This document shows, in pieces, positions 41,237-49,251 of a stretch of DNA of 64,000 bases (within the stretch, counting starts at the first letter, position 1; every line of letters starts with the position of its first letter). The translations under genes were made by a program, and so were the position numbers. The stretch comes from DASXUX01 sp036504595 (GTDB taxonomy: Bacteria > Planctomycetota > SZUA-567 > H5-PLA8): contig DASXUX010000012.1 in assembly GCA_036504595.1 (NCBI GenBank), positions 62,001 to 126,000 of the forward strand, written 5' to 3'. The notes under the pieces are model-generated. The model did no database searches, was not told where the DNA came from, and saw only the letters and a list, made by a program, of their open reading frames with translations.

Positions 41237-41358
41237 GACTTCAACACAGAGCCACAGAGGACACAGAGTTTCTTTTGTTTCGTTTTCTCTGTGTTCTTTG
41301 TGCCTCTGTGTTGGAGGCTGTTAATCCGCCGCTCCCTTACGGTCGCGGTTCTGATGGC
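41237..41358. repeat. family E palindrome followed by a family D element
   Basis: Family E (41237-41316): ACTTCAACACAGAGCCACAG on the left and CTGTGTTCTTTGTGCCTCTG on the right. Family D (41328-41358): GCCGCTCCCTTACGGTCGCG and GTTCTGATGGC. The family D element overlaps the 3' end of ccsA and supplies its last codons and TAA stop. Confidence 0.8.
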
Positions 41359-43262
41359 ACCGGTAGCGCGACGTTGTGCCGCAGGATCGCGGCGGCGGTG
41401 AAGATCACGTCGAGGATCACGATGGGCAGAATGTACGTCACGCTGCCGGAACCGGAGGCGTAGGCGTGCAGGCCGCTGCCGAGGACGAAGTTCACGCCGT
41501 ACCAGGCCATGACGACGGCCTGGAAGCAAATGACGGCTCCAACGCTGACGCCGAAATTGCCCCACCACTTGGTGTAGCGGCCGTGAAGCACGAACAGGTA
41601 GCACATCAGCGCGATGAAGGCCCAGGTCTCCTTCGGATCCCAACCCCAGAAGCGGCCCCAAGAATAATACGCCCATACGCCGCCGAGGATCGTGCCGATC
41701 GCCAGCAGCAGCACGCCGACTTGCAGCGAGCGGTAGACGAACAGATGCATCTCGCGCAGGGGCTGATTCTGGATCACGGCGGGTTCGTCGTCTTCGAGCG
41801 ATTCGTCGTCGGCAGGTTGAACGCCGGGGGAGAACAGGCGCTTGCCAAGCGTCACGTGGCCGAGAATCCAGGCCAGCATGAAGGCGGCGTAGCTGAGCGT
41901 GATCGTCAACACGTGGACGGTGAGCCAGAAATTATCGCGCAGCACCGGAACCAGCGGGTTGATCTTGGCTTCGAAGCCGGGCATGGCGGGGTTGCCCATC
42001 ACGGCGGGGAGCAGATCCATCAAGACGAGGCACAAGCAGCCGGCTCCAGCGCCGCAAAGCGCGAAGTACTTGCGGCGGTAGATGAGCTCGAAGATCAGGC
42101 CCAAGAGCACGGCTCCGAAGCCCACCCAGATGACCGATTCATACATATTCGACACTGGTGGGCGGCCGGCGATGAGGCAGCGCAGGGCGAAGCCGTAGAC
42201 ATGGAAGCCCAGGCCGAGAATATAGAAGGCGAACATGGAGAGCAGCAGCGCGCGCGACTGGATCTTCAGCGCCAGCAGGCCGAGCACCAGTGCGACCAGG
42301 TACAGCATCCACGATTTGCCGAAGGGGCGCAGGGTGTTGTAGTTCACTTCGCGTTCGAGGGCTTCCTGGCTGGGGTAGATGCTGGGGCTGAGCGCGGTGA
42401 GCGCGGTGCGGAACTCGCGGGCGGCCTTGGCGAAGGCCTGCGGGTCGCGCTTGGCGTACGCTCGGGTCAGTTCCTGATAGCGGGCGAAAATCGCGTTGCC
42501 TTGTTCGGCGGAGTAGTACGGGGCGGCGGCTTGGTCGCCTTTCTCGAAGCTCTTGTGGAACTTGTCGAGCGGCAGCCAGGTTCCCCTGGGGTCGTTCGGG
42601 TGTGGGATGAGGCTGAGGGTTTCGTCGGAGCGCATCAGTTGGTCGAGAACACTGAGGCGCTGCTGCACAACTTCGGCTTCGCGTTCCAGCGTGGTAAGCG
42701 ATTTTTCTTCGCCGCTGCGACGCTTGGAGTCGGCGGCTTCACAAAGCGCCTGCAGGCGGCGTGAATTGCCGAGCACTTCCGGGCTGAAATGTTTCTGCTT
42801 CGGGTCTAAGCCGAGTTCTTTGCGCAGCGGCAGATAAGAAACAAAGACGATCGGGGCGGTAGCCCACGGGTTCTTCTCGGGGTGGTCGGGGTCGCGCAGC
42901 CACACGCCCAGCAGCAGATCCATGGCTGAAACGCGATTGGCCGGGTTGTTCTTGTCGGCGACGTAGGGCTTGCTGGCGAAGAGCGGGCGGCCGACAAGTT
43001 GTTCGACTTGTTCGCAGGCATAGGTCTGGAGCGGTTTCTTGCGGCCGCCTTCCTGGATCGCGAGCATCTCCAGATCGTGGAAGTCAAGTTTGACGCTCAG
43101 GTCGGGGAAGGGGGTTTCCTTCAGGTCGTCCTTGGGCATGGGGGCGCCGTGCGCGTGGGGATCGGCGGCGGGGTCTTCGGCGGCGCGAGCGATCGGGAAC
43201 GCGAGCAGCACGAGAACGGCGAGGGATAGCACGCGCGGGGATTTCAAGAACAACGCTGTCAT
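41337..43262 (-). CDS. ccsA: cytochrome c biogenesis protein CcsA (system II)
   Basis: A 641-residue membrane protein. A signal-like segment starts the chain (SLAVLVLLAFPIARA), then about 270 residues of extracytoplasmic region, then roughly eight helices of the CcsA/CcmC/CcmF heme-handling superfamily with RPPVSNMYESVIWVGFG, HVLTITLSYAAFMLAW, the tryptophan-rich WWD motif YSWGRFWGWDPKETWAF (near 530-545) and GLHAYASGSG. With ResB it moves heme across the membrane and ligates it to apocytochrome c, which fits the CxxCH protein at 56738-60034. The long N-terminal extension resembles planctomycete ResC/CcsA forms. ATG at 43262 has GGAGTG upstream. The last residues and stop codon come from a family D repeat. 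Confidence 0.93.
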   Translation of the reverse strand: MTALFLKSPRVLSLAVLVLLAFPIARAAEDPAADPHAHGAPMPKDDLKETPFPDLSVKLDFHDLEMLAIQEGGRKKPLQTYACEQVEQLVGRPLFASKPYVADKNNPANRVSAMDLLLGVWLRDPDHPEKNPWATAPIVFVSYLPLRKELGLDPKQKHFSPEVLGNSRRLQALCEAADSKRRSGEEKSLTTLEREAEVVQQRLSVLDQLMRSDETLSLIPHPNDPRGTWLPLDKFHKSFEKGDQAAAPYYSAEQGNAIFARYQELTRAYAKRDPQAFAKAAREFRTALTALSPSIYPSQEALEREVNYNTLRPFGKSWMLYLVALVLGLLALKIQSRALLLSMFAFYILGLGFHVYGFALRCLIAGRPPVSNMYESVIWVGFGAVLLGLIFELIYRRKYFALCGAGAGCLCLVLMDLLPAVMGNPAMPGFEAKINPLVPVLRDNFWLTVHVLTITLSYAAFMLAWILGHVTLGKRLFSPGVQPADDESLEDDEPAVIQNQPLREMHLFVYRSLQVGVLLLAIGTILGGVWAYYSWGRFWGWDPKETWAFIALMCYLFVLHGRYTKWWGNFGVSVGAVICFQAVVMAWYGVNFVLGSGLHAYASGSGSVTYILPIVILDVIFTAAAILRHNVALPVPSEPRP

Positions 43263-43485
43263 TTTCACTCCACTATGTTCGGTCGCCCTTTCAGGGCTTC
43301 TGCTCTCGAAAACCGTACTATCCAGGGGGCTGCCGCGGCTGCCGCCCCTGGCTACTATCGGACGCCCCTTCGGGGCTGGCCTTTCGACGCTGGACGCCGG
43401 TCCGGAAGACGAAGGCCCTTGCACGACTGCCTTGCAGAACCGAGCGTTTTCGGTCGCCGAAGCTGCAAGTCGGGGTTGGTTGTCG

Positions 43486-45567
43486 CTACGCGACCCGGAC
43501 TTTGTCCGGGCCACCCTGCTCCTGCCTCCTGCGTCCTGCCTCCTGCTTACTGATTTTCTCGCGGCCTTTCATGTACGGCTTGAGGTAGTACATCACGAAA
43601 ATGCCGGCGCAGATCATCAGCGAGCCGAGCCACTTGGGCAGCCAGCCGGGATCGGTGAGGACCTGCACACCGGAGTAATCGGGGTTGTTGGGGTCGTGGC
43701 CGGACTGTGAGAACTTGTAGTTGTTGCCCACCCACGGACCGTACCACGTGCGCGGGTAGCTGGTCGGGTGGTTCATTGAAATCTTCTGCGTCTGCTTTTG
43801 CAGGCCGGCGATATCCCCGCGCGGGATCAGGAACGGGGGGCGGTCGGGACAGTCGAAGGTAATTGTGCTCTCGTCCCAGGCGGTGACGGCGCCCTCGACC
43901 GCGACAGGCTGTCCGTCTTTGGACGTGAGATCCATCTGTTTCAGAGCGCTGGAGTCTGGTTTGAGCCAGACGGTGTCGATTTGCTTCGGCGGCTGAAGCG
44001 CTCCAGGCGCGGCCTTGTCCTGGAAGCTGAGCGTGCTTTCGAAGGCCATGAAGTCCATGGCGCTTTCGCGGCCTTCCTGATGCGGCGCAGAGAATTTCTC
44101 GAGCGCCACTTTGAACGGCAAGACAATGTGACGATGCGGCAGAGCCACTTCGTACTCTTTGCCGCCGACGCTGACGCTTTCGGGGAGGAACCGAAGCGCC
44201 TCGGCTTCCTGCAGCCAAACGGTGCGGCTTTCATTGCCGCTGGTCAGTTTGCACAGCAGGCCGGCCGCGCGTTCCTCAAGCTGTTTGACGGGAAAGCCGT
44301 TCATCTCGTCCGGTTGGCTGCGCAGCCGCTCGGTCAGGCCGCTGGGGACGAACTGTTCGACCATGAACTGGGAATCCTTCTCCCAGCCTTCGACGGGCTT
44401 GCCGACGTCCAGTTCTCCGGCGCGCTCCTTCTTGCTGCGCGTCTTCAGGAAGTAGCGGAGTTTTCCGTCGCTGCCCGCGTAGAGCGTAAGCGCGTTGCCG
44501 CCGCTGGACTTGTGGCCGCCGTGCGGGTCATCGGCCGCTTCGGCGGCGTCGTCAGCCGGGACGAGCGGGCCGATGAGTTCGAAAATCGCGGCCGGGTTTT
44601 CGGGCTTGTCGTCCACGGTGGTCGGCGCGCCGTCCATGCGGAAGTGTGGGTAATAGCCCATGATCTTAAGCTGCCAGTCTTTGAGGCCTTCGAGCGGCAG
44701 CGTTTTGCCGACGTTCTCCGTGACCGGGAAACTGAAGAACTTTTCGTTCAGGGTGAAACTGAGCATGGGCTGGTTCTGCGGGGCGGGGAGTCTGAGTTCG
44801 GCCTTCACGCCGGTCGCTTCGCCGACCTGCGGGCGAGTGATGGCTTCAAGCTCCGGCTTGGCGAAGATAAAGGTGCGTTCGCGTCGCGGGAGCATGGCAG
44901 CGCCAGCCTCCGTGCCGGCGGGCGTTTCCGCCTTGGGCTGTGGAGGCAACCCCGGGAGCAGGCGGACGGTCACGGCGCCCAGTTCGAAGCCATCGCCCAG
45001 CATGAGCCAATAGGATTGGGAGCCAGCGCGTTTCGTGCTGAAGGCAATTTCAGCAGCCGGAGGGAATTTGTCGAGAATTTCGACGCGGAGACTGGGATCG
45101 GGCGAGGCGACAGGAATGCGGAAGCTTGAGGGAGTGAGCATCGCCTTCGGATTGACCTGCGTGCGGGCTTCGGCGCCGTCTGGGGAGCGGACAAAGAGGT
45201 CATCGTCGCGCAGTTCGAGGATATCGTTGCCCGGGCGGCCTCGGTAGAGGCGCATGAAGCCTTCGACGCCGTACTGGCGGTCGATCAGGCCGCCGATCAG
45301 GAGAATCACGATGCCGAAGTGCGTGAGCACGAAGCCGGACTGGTAGGACTTCCAGGGATAGCGGTCGATGGCGACGGCGATCAGGTTGATGCACAGCATC
45401 GCCAGCCAAAGGTCGAACCACCAATGTCCGTAGATGTAGTTCTTGGCGACATCGGCGTTGAAGCCAGATTCCAGAATGGTGCCCACCGCCGCGGCGGTGA
45501 TGATGACGAGCAGCAGCACCAGCGCGAGTTTCAGTGAAGCAAGCAGATTGAGGATTTTGGAAAGCAT
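43486..45567 (-). CDS. resB: cytochrome c biogenesis protein ResB (Ccs1)
   Basis: A 693-residue ResB. Three N-terminal helices (KILNLLASLKLALVLLLVIITAAAVGTIL, WWFDLWLAMLCINLIAVAI, SGFVLTHFGIVILLIGGLI with the conserved His), a large extracytoplasmic domain of about 500 residues, and a last helix (WLGSLMICAGIFVMYYLKPYMKG). In system II ResB and CcsA form the heme export and cytochrome c synthetase complex. It precedes ccsA on the same strand with 223 bases between. The segment AETPAGTEAGAAML is encoded by a family A repeat (44896-44920) within the extracytoplasmic domain. The ATG has only a weak ribosome binding site. Confidence 0.93.
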   Translation of the reverse strand: MLSKILNLLASLKLALVLLLVIITAAAVGTILESGFNADVAKNYIYGHWWFDLWLAMLCINLIAVAIDRYPWKSYQSGFVLTHFGIVILLIGGLIDRQYGVEGFMRLYRGRPGNDILELRDDDLFVRSPDGAEARTQVNPKAMLTPSSFRIPVASPDPSLRVEILDKFPPAAEIAFSTKRAGSQSYWLMLGDGFELGAVTVRLLPGLPPQPKAETPAGTEAGAAMLPRRERTFIFAKPELEAITRPQVGEATGVKAELRLPAPQNQPMLSFTLNEKFFSFPVTENVGKTLPLEGLKDWQLKIMGYYPHFRMDGAPTTVDDKPENPAAIFELIGPLVPADDAAEAADDPHGGHKSSGGNALTLYAGSDGKLRYFLKTRSKKERAGELDVGKPVEGWEKDSQFMVEQFVPSGLTERLRSQPDEMNGFPVKQLEERAAGLLCKLTSGNESRTVWLQEAEALRFLPESVSVGGKEYEVALPHRHIVLPFKVALEKFSAPHQEGRESAMDFMAFESTLSFQDKAAPGALQPPKQIDTVWLKPDSSALKQMDLTSKDGQPVAVEGAVTAWDESTITFDCPDRPPFLIPRGDIAGLQKQTQKISMNHPTSYPRTWYGPWVGNNYKFSQSGHDPNNPDYSGVQVLTDPGWLPKWLGSLMICAGIFVMYYLKPYMKGREKISKQEAGRRRQEQGGPDKVRVA

Positions 45568-45669
45568 GAAGAAGTGTCGTTCCGCGGCTAGAGGCTTTCG
45601 GCAGGCACAAAAACCTGCCTAAATATAAACCAACAAGGGCATTATCTTATCCCGGAGTTCGAGAATTCG

Positions 45670-45708
45670 AAAGGGCAGGGTTCGGGTTCGGGGTTCAGGG
45701 GACGGGAG
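45670..45708. repeat. family F tract
   Basis: GGGCAGGGTTCGGGTTCGGG and GTTCAGGGGACGGGAGACGG in one orientation, in the divergent gap between resB and the RCC1 gene. The rest of that 281-base gap shows nothing else recognisable. Confidence 0.65.
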
Positions 45709-45848
45709 ACGGGGGAATAACAGAAGACGAGAAGCAAACCTCTCGTGGGGGAAACCGGAGAGAAATAACTCTTGCGCCGGGCCATTGAGGCGCTATGTTT
45801 CTGCACGATACGCAAAGTCACGTAAACTCGAGCCTGGGGATACCTTCC

Positions 45849-48212
45849 ATGAAGACAATAGTGCTTCGTCGGGTGGCCGCTGTCGTTGTTTTAAGCACGG
45901 GGATCGCGCTGGGATGCTCGGCGTCGGAAGTGTGGACGTGGGGGACAGATTCGACGCCGTATCCATCGCAAGTGACTGGGCTACCGACGATTGTGACTGC
46001 CACGGCGACTCGGACCACTGCGGTCGCCTTGGCGGCAGACGGAACGTTGTGGGGCTGGGGCCACAACTACAATGCAATCCTTGGCCCGGACACGAATGAA
46101 AACGTAACCACGCCCAGGCAGATCGCCGGCATCGACCATGTGAATTCGATTGAGGCCGGCCTTTATCACATCGCGGCGCTCAAGAGCGACGGCACGGTCT
46201 GGTGCTGGGGTATGAACGATGGCGGTGAGTGCGGGCTTGGCAACAAGGATACGCCGATCACCGCTCCGGCGCAGGTCAAAAACTTGAGCGGCGTGATTGG
46301 CATCGCTTGTGGATCGTTCCACGTCTTCGCGCTGAAGAACGACGGAACCGTTTGGGCTTGGGGCAGCAACAATAGCGGCCAGCTTGGCGACCTTAACGAC
46401 AATATGAGCACTCTGCCGGTGAAGGTGAACGGGATCGACAATGTGACGATGGTTGTCCCCTGCCACCTGGAAAGTTCCATGGTGATCAGGAGAGACGGGA
46501 CGGTGTGGGCCTGGGGACAAAACATCACCGGCCAACTTGGCATTGCATACGACCAGTTGAACGGGACTGACGTGCCGCGACAGATTCCCGGGATCGCCAA
46601 CGCAGTTTACGCGAACATGGGCTACGGTTTCGGCTTGGCGATTCTGTCCGATTCCAGCCTGTGGACCTGGGGCGGGAATTTCTCCGGAGAGCTGGGCGAC
46701 GGAACAAATACCAATCGGCTGACTCCCGCGGCCGTGCCGGGGCTGACCGACGTTTCGATGGTTTCACAATCCGGCGACAGCGTTCTTGCCTTGCGCGGCG
46801 ACGGTACGGTTTGGACATGGGGCTTTCAGAGCAGCAACGGCGAACTGGGCAATGGATCGGGGAGTTCCCGCAGCACCCCGGCAAAAGTGGAGAAGTTGAA
46901 TGGGGTGACGTATGTCGCTTCCGGACCGGACGGACTTGAGATTGCCATTGTTGGCGGCCCGCCGCCGTTTCCGCCACCGGGTTCAGCAGCGGTGACCAGC
47001 TCGGCGTTTGTGGATGCGACGGTGGGTGAGAGCTTTAGCTACCAGATTACAGCCACCAATAATCCCACGAGCTACACCGCGGACGCGGTGCCGCCAGGCG
47101 TGATCTTTGATGCAACCAAGGGGCTGTTCTCGGGCACGCCGACCACGGTGGGCGTGTACAGGATTGCTGTGTCGGTCGCCAATGCAACGCGCACGACCCG
47201 ATATACGTTGACGATCGTCGTCAGTCCGCCGCGGCCGCCGAGCATCACCAGTCCGCTCACGGCAACGACGGTCTTGGGGCAGAGCTTCAGCTACGCGATT
47301 CAGGCGACGGGCACGGGGTCCTTTACTTATTCAGCCTCCAACCTGCCGCCGGGCTTGACGTTCTCGGGCAACACGATTTCAGGGAAAGTGAGCGTGGCCG
47401 GAATTACGGCGATCACGTTGACCGCGACAGGGATAGGCGGAACCGATACCGAGTCGCTGCTGCTGACGATCACCAACGCGAACGGAACGAACGACAGCAA
47501 GCCCGAGATCGCATCGCCGCCGGAACCGACCGCTCAAAGCCAGGCCGGCGAAACGATCACGCTGGCGGCAACCGCATCCGATCCGGCGGGCGACTTGCTC
47601 CTGTACAAATGGGATTTCGGCGATGGCACGACGGGCATCGGGCAGTCGGTGACACATGCGTACGCGGCAAACGGGCTGTACACAGCGACGTTGACGGTAA
47701 CGGACGGCGTGAACAACATACAGACGACGGTCAGGGTTGCGGTGAGCCATCTGGGGCTGACGCAGCGGCTGCAAATTGCGAAGGCCGCGCTGAAGTTCGA
47801 TTTTAAGCCGACGAAGCATCCGAACGACAGCCTGCTGATCTCCGGGAAGATTCCCGTGGCATGGGGCTTTGACGTGCCGGACTCGAAAGCGGTGATCATG
47901 ATTGGCGACCTCAACCGCGAATTTGTGATGGGCCCTGACTGTCAGGCGGGCGACGACACGCAAAACTTCAAGATCACTCGTCCGTTGTACGCTGGACAGG
48001 TCATCGGCACGTACGCGAAGTTTGCGCTGAGCATTCGCAAGCAGGCGCTGCTGGATTCGCTGAAATCCCTGGGCTTCCAGAATGCGACGTTGACCACGAC
48101 GCTGGAATTTCCGATGCTTCTGCAACTCGGCAACAACGCCATGGTGAGTTCGGTGCAGATGACCTACAGAGCAAGAGCTGGCGTCAGCGGGACGGCGCAG
48201 AAAACGAAGTAG
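45849..48212 (+). CDS. secreted RCC1-repeat, Ig-like and PKD-domain protein
   Basis: A 787-residue exported protein. Signal peptide MKTIVLRRVAAVVVLSTGIALGCSAS. Residues about 25-375 hold six to seven RCC1-type blades (DGTLWGWGHNYNAILG, DGTVWCWGMNDGGECGLGNKD, NDGTVWAWGSNNSGQLGDLND and so on), a seven-bladed propeller. Then two putative Ig (He_PIG) modules (VGESFSYQITATNNPTSYTA, PPGVIFDATKGLFSGTPTTVGVY) and one PKD domain (KWDFGDGTTGIGQSVTHAYAANGLYTATLTVTDG). The last 160 residues are beta-rich and unassigned. Such proteins are thought to be surface or matrix adhesins; no enzyme motif is present. Single gene. Confidence 0.9.
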   Translation: MKTIVLRRVAAVVVLSTGIALGCSASEVWTWGTDSTPYPSQVTGLPTIVTATATRTTAVALAADGTLWGWGHNYNAILGPDTNENVTTPRQIAGIDHVNSIEAGLYHIAALKSDGTVWCWGMNDGGECGLGNKDTPITAPAQVKNLSGVIGIACGSFHVFALKNDGTVWAWGSNNSGQLGDLNDNMSTLPVKVNGIDNVTMVVPCHLESSMVIRRDGTVWAWGQNITGQLGIAYDQLNGTDVPRQIPGIANAVYANMGYGFGLAILSDSSLWTWGGNFSGELGDGTNTNRLTPAAVPGLTDVSMVSQSGDSVLALRGDGTVWTWGFQSSNGELGNGSGSSRSTPAKVEKLNGVTYVASGPDGLEIAIVGGPPPFPPPGSAAVTSSAFVDATVGESFSYQITATNNPTSYTADAVPPGVIFDATKGLFSGTPTTVGVYRIAVSVANATRTTRYTLTIVVSPPRPPSITSPLTATTVLGQSFSYAIQATGTGSFTYSASNLPPGLTFSGNTISGKVSVAGITAITLTATGIGGTDTESLLLTITNANGTNDSKPEIASPPEPTAQSQAGETITLAATASDPAGDLLLYKWDFGDGTTGIGQSVTHAYAANGLYTATLTVTDGVNNIQTTVRVAVSHLGLTQRLQIAKAALKFDFKPTKHPNDSLLISGKIPVAWGFDVPDSKAVIMIGDLNREFVMGPDCQAGDDTQNFKITRPLYAGQVIGTYAKFALSIRKQALLDSLKSLGFQNATLTTTLEFPMLLQLGNNAMVSSVQMTYRARAGVSGTAQKTK

Positions 48213-48213
48213 G

Positions 48214-48345
48214 CAGTTGGCAGCGGCAGTAGGCAGGAACAGCCAAAAGACGACGTAGCCACTGGCGGCAGCAGCGGGCAGTAAGCAGGAGGAGAAATTT
48301 CGCGCTCTTGCTACTGCCTACTGCCACTGCTTACTGCCCCTAATC
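48214..48345. repeat. imperfect palindrome of TAGGCAG words
   Basis: GGCAGTTGGCAGCGGCAGTA on the left, CTACTGCCTACTGCCACTGC and TTACTGCCCC on the right. It fills the gap between two convergent genes and would fold in either transcript; there is no T run. Confidence 0.7.
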
Positions 48346-49107
48346 CCCGTGCACAATTTCCTTCATTCTTAGGACGGCGTCCGTGATGTTCGGGACGCCC
48401 CAGATGTTGCGGCCGACGACGGCGCCGCTTGCGCCGGATTTCACCACGTCGGCGAGCATGCGGAGGGCTTCGTCGAGCGTTTTGGTCTGCGGGCCGCCGG
48501 CGGCGACGACGGGGACGGGGCATTCGCGGACGATCTGCGTGTAGGCGGCCAGGTCGCCGCAATAGGGAACCTTCACCACATCGACGCCGCACTCCCAGGC
48601 GCAGCGCGTGGCCCACGCGATTTCTTCGGGCTTGAAGGAAATTTTCACGCCATCGACGGTGAATTCGCGCGGATAAATGTGGACGAACACCGGCATCCCG
48701 CAACGCTCGCCCATCTCGACGCAATGAGCGACCTTCTTTAGATGTTGGATTTCAGTCTGCCCGCGCACGAATGCCGCGACCGCAAAGCCATCGGCGCCCA
48801 TCTGAGCGGCGTCTTCGGGCGTGGCGATGATTTCATCGCCGCTGTCGTCGGGGCGCGTGAGCGAGCTTTGCAGAATAAAGGGGATGCGGCCGGCGAGGTC
48901 GCTGTATGCGGACTTCGCCACGCCGCGGTGGAGCGTGATCGAATCGGGCTTGCCTTCGGCGATCTGGGCCAGCGTGCGGCGGATGTCGCGGAGGCCTTCG
49001 GGCAGGCCCAGGCCGTAGTTGATGAAGTGGTCGATGGCGACGGCGGCGAGTCTTCCCGATTTATGCGAGAATAGCCGGTTGAGATGGACTTGTTTGCCGA
49101 TGGACAT
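48340..49107 (-). CDS. class I aldolase of the DhnA/LsrF (fructose-bisphosphate aldolase-like) family
   Basis: A 255-residue TIM-barrel aldolase. Family patterns: AVAIDHFINYGLGLPEGL near the N-terminus, PDSITLHRGVAKSA, FVHIYPREFTVDG, and ECGVDVVKVPYCGD with the Schiff-base Lys179, then VPVVAAGGPQ and GASGAVVGRNIWG (phosphate site). Members cleave or form ketose bisphosphates and related sugars; substrates range from fructose 1,6-bisphosphate to autoinducer-2 phosphate. It follows the PfkB-type kinase on the same strand (gap 144 bases with a family E repeat), which suggests a kinase then aldolase pathway for some sugar. Exact substrate not readable. Confidence 0.88.
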   Translation of the reverse strand: MSIGKQVHLNRLFSHKSGRLAAVAIDHFINYGLGLPEGLRDIRRTLAQIAEGKPDSITLHRGVAKSAYSDLAGRIPFILQSSLTRPDDSGDEIIATPEDAAQMGADGFAVAAFVRGQTEIQHLKKVAHCVEMGERCGMPVFVHIYPREFTVDGVKISFKPEEIAWATRCAWECGVDVVKVPYCGDLAAYTQIVRECPVPVVAAGGPQTKTLDEALRMLADVVKSGASGAVVGRNIWGVPNITDAVLRMKEIVHGD

Positions 49108-49152
49108 TTCTGATCTCCTCTAAAATTCCGCGCGCAAGGAAATGCGGATGGA

Positions 49153-49250
49153 AAAGCACGACTTCAACACAGAGGGCACGGAGAACACAGAGGACACAGA
49201 GGTTCTTTTGGGTTTAGTTCTCATGGAGTTCTCTTCTGTTCTCTGTGGCT
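49153..49250. repeat. family E palindrome
   Basis: ACTTCAACACAGAGGGCACG and GAGAACACAGAGGACACAG on the left; TTCTCATGGAGTTCTCTTCT and GTTCTCTGTGGCTCC on the right. It lies between the aldolase start and the kinase stop. Confidence 0.75.
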
Positions 49251-49251
49251 C

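Noticed and set aside
45655..45680. tRNA T-loop-like sequence GTTCGAGAATTCG
   Set aside because: No matching anticodon arm or acceptor stem around it.
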